14,761 bases of DNA from Verrucomicrobiota bacterium (GTDB lineage Bacteria > Verrucomicrobiota > Verrucomicrobiia > Limisphaerales > J093). Where the stretch lies: positions 1 through 14,761 of the forward strand of contig RFJD01000082.1 in NCBI GenBank assembly GCA_003695015.1, in the 5' to 3' direction. The notes beneath the pieces were generated by a model. That model did not search any database and had not been told where the DNA came from. It worked only from the letters and a program-made list of their open reading frames with translations. The translations under genes were made by a program, and so were the position numbers. Positions 9,347 through 14,761 of the stretch are shown here, piece by piece (positions within the stretch are counted from its first letter, which is position 1; every line of letters starts with the position of its first letter).

Positions 9347-10243
9347 TCAGTTGCCGGTGCCGCCCCCGGCCTCGGGCCAGATGGGCTCGCCGCTGCGATG
9401 GGTCAACTCCCGGTATTCCTGCACCAAGCGGCGGGTGATCGGTCCGGGGACGCCGTCGCCGATGGGGCGTCCGTCGATCCGGACCACCGGAACGATCTCG
9501 GCTCCGGTGCCGGTGAGGAAACATTCCTCCGCGACGTAGAGGTCGTACCGGGTCAAGGTGGTTTCCTGGACGGGCAGGTTGTGCTGGCGGGCCAGCTCGA
9601 TGACCACGCCGCGGGTGATGCCGTAAAGGGCGCCGGTGTGAAGGGGCGGGGTGTGAAGGACGCCGCGCCGGACGATGAAAATGTTGTCGCCGGTGCACTC
9701 GGCCACGAAGCCCTCGGCGTTGAGCATGACGGCTTCCTTCACGCCGGCGACATTGGCCTCGATCTTGGCCAGGACGTTGTTGAGGTAGTTGAGGGACTTG
9801 ATGGCCGGGTTGACGGCGTTGTGGTGGTTGCGGGTGGTGGCCACCGTGATGATCTCCATGCCCTTTTCGTAGAGCTCGACCGGATAGAGCTGGATGGTCG
9901 AGGCGATCACGATGACCGAGGGGTTCTTGCAGCGGTGGGGGTCCAGGCCCAGGGTGCCGACGCCGCGGGTGACGACCAGCCGGATGTAACCGTTCCGCAA
10001 CTCGTTCTGCCGGCAGGTTTCGAGCACGGCTTCCTGGACCTGTTCGAGGCTCATCGGGATGGTCAGGGCGATGGCCTTGGCCGAATCGAAGAGCCGCTCC
10101 AAGTGCTCCCGGAGTTTGAAGACACGCCCGTTGTACGCCCGGATCCCTTCGAACACGCCGTCGCCGTACAGCAACCCGTGGTCGAGCACCGAGATTTTCG
10201 CGTCCTGTTCGCTGTAGAACCGACCGTCGATGAAAATCTTCAT
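9347..10243 (-). CDS. ilvE: Branched-chain amino acid aminotransferase family protein (PLP fold type IV)
   Basis: The 298-residue protein has the IlvE/DAAT fold. Key motifs: GLLYGDGVFEGIRAYNG (23-39), LREHLERLFDSA, YIRLVVTRGVGTLGL, NPAIKSLNYLNNVLAKIEA with the PLP-binding Lys149, and EGFVAECTGDNIFIV with Glu182, which contacts the PLP ring. It should transfer the amino group between glutamate and branched-chain 2-oxo acids (valine, leucine, isoleucine). D-amino-acid aminotransferase and aminodeoxychorismate lyase share the fold; the GVFEGIRAYNG segment favours IlvE but does not settle substrate. A GAGG lies 5 nt before the ATG. It is the first gene of the cluster with mcsA-mcsB-clpC and sits 8 bp upstream of mcsA, which makes co-transcription very likely. 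Confidence 0.9.
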   Translation of the reverse strand: MKIFIDGRFYSEQDAKISVLDHGLLYGDGVFEGIRAYNGRVFKLREHLERLFDSAKAIALTIPMSLEQVQEAVLETCRQNELRNGYIRLVVTRGVGTLGLDPHRCKNPSVIVIASTIQLYPVELYEKGMEIITVATTRNHHNAVNPAIKSLNYLNNVLAKIEANVAGVKEAVMLNAEGFVAECTGDNIFIVRRGVLHTPPLHTGALYGITRGVVIELARQHNLPVQETTLTRYDLYVAEECFLTGTGAEIVPVVRIDGRPIGDGVPGPITRRLVQEYRELTHRSGEPIWPEAGGGTGN

Positions 10244-10336
10244 TTAACCTCGACGAAGCCTACCCGGGCCCTTGTCGGGCGCGCAACATCTAACCCGGCC
10301 GGCGGGGCACTCACGCTGCGGAACGGGGAGGCGACC

Positions 10337-10364
10337 CCGGCTTCGGCCGGCGGGCGGCGCCGGT
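10337..10364 (+). other. Two overlapping, mutually exclusive GC-rich hairpins
   Basis: CCGGC-TTCG-GCCGG (10337-10350) forms a perfect 5-bp stem closed by a C(UUCG)G tetraloop. An overlapping CCGGCG-GGCGG-CGCCGG (10347-10363, extendable by one G-U pair to 10346-10364) forms a perfect 6-bp stem. They share bases 10346-10350, so only one can form at a time. There is no T-tract. In DNA this GC-rich such pairs arise by chance, and the plus-strand promoter candidate lies downstream of them, so function is doubtful. Confidence 0.3.
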
Positions 10365-10449
10365 GCAGGCGGCCCGGCGGGCCACGGGGAGGGGACAGGG
10401 TTCTCGCCGACGGGCCTCCCGCGGAGACTTGGGCCGCCCGGGAAGGAGG

Positions 10450-10478
10450 TTGACAGGCCGGAGGCGGCCGGGTGAACT
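10450..10478 (+). promoter_or_regulatory. Candidate promoter of the sugar transporter operon
   Basis: A perfect -35 hexamer TTGACA (10450-10455) is followed after 17 bp by TGAACT (10473-10478), matching TATAAT at three of six positions. The expected start of transcription would be near 10485, about 60 bases before the ATG of the binding-protein gene and upstream of the 16-bp inverted repeat. The -35 and spacing are ideal; the -10 is weak, as expected for a regulated promoter. Confidence 0.4.
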
Positions 10479-10503
10479 GCTGCCGGTTTCGCCGACCCAA
10501 GCA

Positions 10504-10519
10504 ACGCATCCCGATGCGT
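10504..10519. promoter_or_regulatory. 16-bp inverted repeat, possible operator
   Basis: ACGCATC-CC-GATGCGT is a perfect 7-bp inverted repeat with a 2-bp centre. It lies just downstream of the predicted transcription start and 28 bp before the ATG of the binding-protein gene, a common place for a LacI- or GntR-type repressor site controlling a sugar operon. No regulator gene is in the window, so the identity of the binding protein is open. Confidence 0.4.
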
Positions 10520-10547
10520 GTCGAGCCGTTTGCGGGCAACGCCGAAC

Positions 10548-11837
10548 ATGAAGGGGACGACATGGATGGCGCTGGCGTTTCTGGCGGTGGCGCTGGTGTT
10601 CACGGGCGACCGGCTGCGATTGAGCCGGCCGGACCCGCGTGTCCTCCTGGTGGCGCACACCCTGACGACGGCCTCGGAGCAGGAGGCCATCCAAGAGGCC
10701 TTCCGGCGTTTCGAGGCGGCCCATCCGGGGGTGCGGGTGCGGCAGGTGGTGATGAACAGCGAGACCTACCAGACGGTGGGGTGGCGGTTGTTGATGCGCA
10801 GCCGGCGTCCGCCGGACGTGTATTTCCTCTGGCGCGGCTACAAGACGGAACTGGCCATCCGGCGGGGGCAGGCGTTGGACATGGCGCCCCACCTGCAGCC
10901 CGGTGTGCTGGAGGCGCTGGCGCCGGCGGCGGTGTTGCGGCGGGGAACGGCGGTGTATCACCTGCCGCAGTCGGTGGACATCAGCAACCTGATCTGGTTC
11001 AACCGGCGGATCTTCGAGGAGGCCGGCCTCGGGGAACCGGCCGAACTCGAGCAATGGCTGGCGGACTGCCGGCGGCTGCGGGAGCGCGGGGTGTTGCCCT
11101 TGATCCAGGGGAACCGGGACTTGTGGCCGCTGGGGAACCTGGCGGCGGAGTTCATGGGGCAGGCGCTGCCGCCGGAGACCGTGGAGCGGTGTTTCGCCGC
11201 CGGCGAACAAGTGCCGGAGCAGGCGGCGGAGGGGCTGGCGCCGCTGGCCCGGTTGGCAGCCGAGGGCGCGTTCGATTTGCCCGGGGTCATGGAGCGGGGG
11301 GCGGTGGCCGGGTTCAACGACATCGACGCCAAGGTCTTCTGGCTCAGCGGACGGGCCGCCCAACACATCATCGGTTCGTGGCTGTTGGCGGACATCCGCG
11401 ATGCCGAGGAGCGCGGGGAACTGAGGTTCCCGGTCGGCGTGGCGCCGGTGCCGCACGGGGTCGGCCAGACCGACGCCATGACCGCCGTGGTCACCGGCTG
11501 GATGGTCCACGCGGACACGCCGAATCCGCAGGCGGCGGTGGACCTGGTGGCGGAGTTCGTCTCACGGCGCTGCCAGGAACGGTTCGCGGCGTTGGGCGGG
11601 CTCTCGGCGCGGTTGGACGCCGGCGAATTCACGGACCATCCGCTGGCGCGGCGGGCATTGGAGATTCTGCGGCGGACGCCGGTGTGGGTGGCGCCGCCGG
11701 ATACGGCCTTCGCGCCGGAGCAGGCCAGGGCGTTTTACGAAGTGGCGGCCCGGGTGGCGGCAGGGCGGCTGGACGCCCGGCAGGCGGTGGCCGCGTGGAA
11801 CGAGAAAAAGGCCGCCCTGGCCGGTAAGGGGTTGTGA
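10548..11837 (+). CDS. Sugar ABC transporter substrate-binding protein (family 1, CUT1 type)
   Basis: The ~429-residue protein has the order of an extracellular solute-binding protein family 1 member: a hydrophobic N-terminal segment (TTWMALAFLAVALVFTG), then a mature part starting VLLVAHTLTTASEQEAIQEA with FEAAHPGVRVRQV, PPDVYFLW, YHLPQSVDISNLIWFNRRIF, AQHIIGSWLLADI and FPVGVAPVP. It would capture a saccharide in the periplasm and pass it to the two permeases that follow. There is no lipobox cysteine after the hydrophobic stretch, so it is either a cleaved soluble protein or membrane-tethered. The start is uncertain: ATG 10548 is used; ATG 10566 has the better ribosome site (AAGGGGA about 8 nt upstream) and GTG 10518 would add basic residues to the signal region. 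It is 7 bp from the next gene. Confidence 0.88.
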   Translation: MKGTTWMALAFLAVALVFTGDRLRLSRPDPRVLLVAHTLTTASEQEAIQEAFRRFEAAHPGVRVRQVVMNSETYQTVGWRLLMRSRRPPDVYFLWRGYKTELAIRRGQALDMAPHLQPGVLEALAPAAVLRRGTAVYHLPQSVDISNLIWFNRRIFEEAGLGEPAELEQWLADCRRLRERGVLPLIQGNRDLWPLGNLAAEFMGQALPPETVERCFAAGEQVPEQAAEGLAPLARLAAEGAFDLPGVMERGAVAGFNDIDAKVFWLSGRAAQHIIGSWLLADIRDAEERGELRFPVGVAPVPHGVGQTDAMTAVVTGWMVHADTPNPQAAVDLVAEFVSRRCQERFAALGGLSARLDAGEFTDHPLARRALEILRRTPVWVAPPDTAFAPEQARAFYEVAARVAAGRLDARQAVAAWNEKKAALAGKGL

Positions 11838-11844
11838 GGTCGGC

Positions 11845-12681
11845 ATGACGCGTCGCGGTCAAATCGTCTTTTTCGTGCCGGCGCTGGGGGTGTTTTTGCT
11901 GTTCTTCCTGCTGCCGGCCACGGCCACGTTGTGGGACTCGGTCCACAGCTTCCGGGGGGAAACGCCGCGGTTTGTCGGCGCGCTCTACTATCGGCATGCG
12001 CTCGGGGATCCGGAGTTCCAGCGGGCGTTGCTCAACAACCTGATCTACCTGGGCTGGACGCTGTTGTTCGAGGTCACGGTGGGATTGTTCCTGGCGGTGG
12101 CGTTGGAGCGGGAGAACCGGTTGAACCGCTTTCTGCGGGTGGTGTTCTTCGCCCCCAACGTGCTGTCGCTGGTGGTGGTGGGGCTGGTTTTCGGGTTCCT
12201 GTTCAAGGACGGGGTGGGGGTGTTTCCGGGGCTGCTGCGGAGTCCGCGGGCGCTGCTGACGATCTCGGTGATCTCCGGGTGGACCTACTGCGGGTTTTAC
12301 ATGGTGATCTTTCTGGCCGGCCTGAGCCAGGTGCCCCGCGAAGTGCTGGAGGCGGCGCGTCTGGATGGCGCGGGACCGTGGCAGGCGTTCTGGCGGATCA
12401 AGCTGCCGTTGCTCCGGGAGGTGCTGTACGTGGCGCTGTTGATCTGCTTCACCGGGGCGTTCAAGGCGTTCGACCTGTTCTGGGTGCTAGCGCCCAACCA
12501 GCCGGAGACGGAGATCGTTTCGACGTTGCTGGTGCGGGAGGTGATCCAGTTCGACAACAAGGGGTACGGCTCGGCGCTGGCGGTGTTGCTGACCTTGATG
12601 GTGCTGCTGACCACGGCGGCCATTCTGGGGGCGCGGCGGTTGTGGCTGGGCGCCCGAACCGGAGGAACGGTCCATGCGTGA
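11845..12681 (+). CDS. Sugar ABC transporter permease, MalF/UgpA type
   Basis: The 278-residue inner-membrane protein has about six hydrophobic segments (around 8-28, 65-87, 97-120, 137-160, 192-216 and 242-262). The cytoplasmic EAA loop EAARLDGAGPWQAFWRIKLP (169-188) is the contact site for the transport ATPase and places it in the binding-protein-dependent permease family. Position between a family 1 binding protein and a second permease identifies it as the MalF-like half of a CUT1 importer. GAGG sits 5 nt before the ATG. It lacks the long periplasmic insertion of enteric MalF, as do most CUT1 permeases. It overlaps the next permease gene by 8 bp, so the two are probably translationally coupled. 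Confidence 0.93.
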   Translation: MTRRGQIVFFVPALGVFLLFFLLPATATLWDSVHSFRGETPRFVGALYYRHALGDPEFQRALLNNLIYLGWTLLFEVTVGLFLAVALERENRLNRFLRVVFFAPNVLSLVVVGLVFGFLFKDGVGVFPGLLRSPRALLTISVISGWTYCGFYMVIFLAGLSQVPREVLEAARLDGAGPWQAFWRIKLPLLREVLYVALLICFTGAFKAFDLFWVLAPNQPETEIVSTLLVREVIQFDNKGYGSALAVLLTLMVLLTTAAILGARRLWLGARTGGTVHA

Positions 12682-13504
12682 ACGGCGCAAGCTCGGGAAC
12701 TGGGGGCGGACGGTCGGCTGGCTGGCCGTGGCGTTGGTGGCGTCGTATCCGCTGCTGTGGACCGTGCTCAGCAGCTTCAAGGAGACCAACGAGGCGATCT
12801 TCGGCCATCCGTTTTCGCTGCCGCAGCGGATCAGTTGGGAGAACTACCAGCGGGCCCTGCGGGAGGGGCACATGGGCTCGTTCTTCATCAATTCGCTCTG
12901 GGTCACGGGCCTGACGGCGTGGTTCACCGTGGTGCTGGGCGCGTGGGCCGGCCACGCCCTGAGCAAGCCGGCCTTTCCGGGACGCCGCCTCTGGATGGCG
13001 CTGTTCTTCATCGGGATGGTCCTGCCGGTGCAGTCGTTCCTGATCCCGCTGATCGACCTGCTGCAATGGCTGGGCATCCACGACAGCCTCTGGGCGTTGA
13101 TCCTGCCCTACACGGCCATGAACCTGCCGGTGGCGGTGCTGTTGTTCGCCGCCTTCTTCCGGGCGATCCCGGCGGAAATCGAGGAGGCGGCCCGGATGGA
13201 CGGGGTTTCGACCGCGCGGTTTTACGGGAGCATCCTGTTGCCGGTGGCCCGGCCGGCGGTGGGGACGCTGGTGGTGATTTCGTGCCTGAACACCTGGAAC
13301 GAGTTTCTGATGGCGTTGCTGCTGATCGTGAGTCCGGAGATGAAGACCCTGCCCATCGGCATGATCGCCTTCGAGCAGGCCCACAACACCGATTATCCCG
13401 CGTTGCTGGCGGGGTTGTCGCTGATCTCGGTGCCGACCCTGCTGGCCTACGCCCTGTTTCACCGGCACATCATGCGCGGCGTCCTGGCCGGCGCCGTGAA
13501 GTGA
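12674..13504 (+). CDS. Sugar ABC transporter permease, MalG/UgpE type
   Basis: The 276-residue inner-membrane protein is the second transmembrane half of the importer. It has the MalG-like start YPLLWTVLSSFKETNEAIF (25-43), a WENYQRAL segment, FFINSLWVTGLTAWFTVVLG, the EAA loop EEAARMDGVSTARFYGSILL (170-189) and the C-terminal NTWNEFLMALLL with a family-typical ending. A strong GGAGG lies 8 nt before the ATG, inside the end of the preceding permease gene. Together the two permeases would form the heterodimeric channel. No nucleotide-binding subunit follows within the window, so a shared ATPase of the MsmX/UgpC type encoded elsewhere, or one further downstream, must energise it. Confidence 0.93.
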   Translation: MRERRKLGNWGRTVGWLAVALVASYPLLWTVLSSFKETNEAIFGHPFSLPQRISWENYQRALREGHMGSFFINSLWVTGLTAWFTVVLGAWAGHALSKPAFPGRRLWMALFFIGMVLPVQSFLIPLIDLLQWLGIHDSLWALILPYTAMNLPVAVLLFAAFFRAIPAEIEEAARMDGVSTARFYGSILLPVARPAVGTLVVISCLNTWNEFLMALLLIVSPEMKTLPIGMIAFEQAHNTDYPALLAGLSLISVPTLLAYALFHRHIMRGVLAGAVK

Positions 13505-13547
13505 GTCCGTTTGACCCCGACACACCGTCCACACCCGCCACCGACCC

Positions 13548-14761
13548 ATGCCACCGAATCCGTTTCTTTCCGGCGTCATCGAAGGTTTCTACGGCAAGCC
13601 GTGGACCCCGGGCGAAAGGCGGCAGTTGCTGGGCTGGCTCCAGCGGGCCGGCCTCAACGCCTACCTGCACGGCCCCAAGGACGATCTCAAACATCGCGCC
13701 CTCTGGCGGGCGCCCTACACCGACGAGGAACTGGCCGCCCTGCGGGAGATCATCCGCGATTGCGATGCCCACGGGATCACCTACATCCACGCGCTGGCGC
13801 CGGGCTTGGACATCCGCTTCAGCGATCCGGCGGATTTCGACGCCCTGCTGGACAAGCTCGAAGCACTGGCCGGGCTGGGAGTGACGACCTTCGCCCTGCT
13901 GTTCGACGACATCCCGGCCCGGTTGAACGCGGCGGACCAGGCGCGGTTCGGCACGCCGGCCGCCGCCCAAGCCTGGTTGGCGAACGAAGTGCTCGCCCGG
14001 CTCCGGACGATGATCCCGTTCCCGCGCCTGCTTTTCTGTCCGACGGTCTATTGCGGCGAGATGGCCCGGCCTTCCGTGGCGGAGGACCCGTACCTGCGGG
14101 AACTGGGCGCCAAACTGGCCCCGGCGATCGACGTCTTTTGGACCGGGCCCCACATCGTTTCCGAGACCCTCCCGGTGGACCATCTGGAGGAAGTGGCGGC
14201 GGTGTTGGGGAGGGCGCCGGTGATCTGGGACAACCTCCACGCCAATGACTACGACATGCGGCGGCTGTACCTCGGTCCCTACGCCGGCCGGCCGCCGAAC
14301 CTCCGCGAGCACACCGCCGGGGTGATGATCAACCCGAACTGCCAGTTCGCGGCCAACTTCATGGCGGTCCACAGCCTCGGCCGTTTTCTCCGGCGGCCCG
14401 AGCTGCCCATCGAGGAAAACTACCGCCGCACCTTGGAGGAATGGGTCGAGACCTTCGAGCCGGCGGCGGGGGAGCGGATGACGTTCGAGGAGCTGAAGGA
14501 CCTGGCGGACCTGTTGTACCTGCCCGGCGGCTTCGGCGAGGCCGCCCGGCGGTTTTTCGCCGACTTGGAAACGGTCCGGCGCCAGCCGCCGGAGTCATGG
14601 GCGGGGGCCGATGGGCGGTTGGAAGAGTGGGCCTGGCAGATGGAGGCGGTTTGTGACAAGCGGACCAAACTGGCCGATCGCGGGCTGGCCCACGCCCTCT
14701 ATGCCCACGTCTGGGAGTTGAAGGAAATCGGTCAGTTCATCGGGGACTGGCTGGCGTGGCG
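13548..14761 (+). CDS. GH84 beta-N-acetylglucosaminidase, O-GlcNAcase-like (3' end outside window)
   Basis: The frame is open from ATG 13548 to the window end (404 complete codons). GVIEGFYGKPWTPGER (9-24), YLHGPKDDLKHR (39-50), FALLFDDIP with the catalytic Asp pair Asp120/Asp121, and WDNLHANDYD then INPNCQF are hallmark GH84 motifs, a TIM barrel using substrate-assisted catalysis to remove beta-linked GlcNAc. From about residue 305 the segment MTFEELKDLADLLYLPGGFG and the later HALYAHVWELKEI resemble the helical stalk domain of animal O-GlcNAcase, as far as I recall that sequence. No signal peptide or GH20b-like N-domain of secreted GH84 enzymes is present, so a cytoplasmic location is expected. 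It is 43 bp after the second permease with no clear Shine-Dalgarno, and probably acts on the imported sugar. Little of the C-terminus is likely missing unless another domain follows. Confidence 0.92.
   Translation, partial: MPPNPFLSGVIEGFYGKPWTPGERRQLLGWLQRAGLNAYLHGPKDDLKHRALWRAPYTDEELAALREIIRDCDAHGITYIHALAPGLDIRFSDPADFDALLDKLEALAGLGVTTFALLFDDIPARLNAADQARFGTPAAAQAWLANEVLARLRTMIPFPRLLFCPTVYCGEMARPSVAEDPYLRELGAKLAPAIDVFWTGPHIVSETLPVDHLEEVAAVLGRAPVIWDNLHANDYDMRRLYLGPYAGRPPNLREHTAGVMINPNCQFAANFMAVHSLGRFLRRPELPIEENYRRTLEEWVETFEPAAGERMTFEELKDLADLLYLPGGFGEAARRFFADLETVRRQPPESWAGADGRLEEWAWQMEAVCDKRTKLADRGLAHALYAHVWELKEIGQFIGDWLAW

Larger units (their letters stand above)
10244..10547. other. Divergent intergenic region between ilvE and the sugar transporter operon
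   Basis: This 304-bp gap must hold promoters for both directions. On the plus side it contains a TTGACA box and a 16-bp inverted repeat (separate entries). Towards ilvE I find only weak candidates, for example TAGGCT or TTAGAT within 60 bp of the ATG without a good -35 match. The middle is extremely GC-rich and can form competing hairpins near 10337-10364. No CIRCE element (paired TTAGCACTC/GAGTGCTAA) and no clear CtsR-type heptad repeat is visible. I see no supported gene. Confidence 0.6.

Noticed and set aside
9339..9698. An N-terminal extension of mcsA
   Set aside because: It is His/Arg/Pro-rich shadow sequence over ilvE; the McsA zinc finger begins directly at ATG 9338.
10295..10305. Half of a CIRCE heat-shock operator (GCACTC) upstream of ilvE
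   Set aside because: No matching GAGTGC half-site at the required 9-bp spacing.
10472..11827. A plus-strand frame starting at GTG 10472 over the binding-protein gene
   Set aside because: Although an AAGGAGG lies at 10443-10449, it is over 20 nt from this GTG, and the product is a Gly/Ala/Arg-rich shadow of the binding protein.
12461..13579. A 372-codon minus-strand frame over the permease genes
   Set aside because: It is antisense to both permeases and is a Gln/Arg/His-rich low-complexity shadow.

Overview
The window is G+C-rich (about two thirds by eye), densely coded chromosomal DNA. Several traits point to a Gram-negative-type bacterium of the Verrucomicrobiota/Planctomycetota kind: a DUF1080-ThuA fusion, a McsA/McsB/ClpC protein-arginine-phosphorylation cassette without CtsR, and a CUT1 sugar transporter next to an O-GlcNAcase-like GH84 enzyme. 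The short repeats beside argS resemble dispersed intergenic repeats I associate with subdivision 3 Verrucomicrobia (Pedosphaera/Limisphaera relatives). This placement is inference from gene content; no marker such as rRNA is present.

Layout. (1) 1-894, plus strand: 3' part of a gene for a DUF1080 (3-keto-disaccharide hydrolase) domain fused to a ThuA domain. (2) 895-1105: convergent intergenic region with three imperfect 44-bp tandem repeats, the last of which contains the argS stop codon. (3) 1106-4970, minus strand: fumA-like alpha, fumB-like beta, a PtsN-type EIIA and argS, read in that order. (4) 5103-5136: a clear intrinsic terminator for the next block. (5) 5158-10243, minus strand: a tight cluster ilvE-mcsA-mcsB-clpC. 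(6) 10244-10547: divergent regulatory region with a TTGACA box, a 16-bp inverted repeat and GC-rich hairpins. (7) 10548-14761, plus strand: sugar ABC transporter (binding protein and two permeases, no ATPase) followed by a GH84 enzyme cut by the window end.

How the genes work together. McsA and McsB should form an arginine kinase complex that tags proteins with phosphoarginine for the ClpC unfoldase. The McsB RDXXRA motif and both phosphoarginine-binding glutamates of the ClpC N-domain are present, so the pathway looks intact; what is unusual is a branched-chain aminotransferase gene where Firmicutes carry the ctsR repressor. On the other side of the divergent promoter region, the transporter probably imports a GlcNAc-containing saccharide, and the GH84 enzyme, which lacks a signal peptide, would cleave beta-GlcNAc in the cytoplasm. 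FumA/FumB supply a TCA-cycle (or tartrate) hydro-lyase; ArgS and PtsN are housekeeping and regulatory. No mobile element, CRISPR array, tRNA or rRNA was seen. Most of the window is ordinary; the most unusual items are the OGA-like GH84 enzyme with its transporter, the rewired mcsA-mcsB-clpC operon and the argS-terminal repeats.
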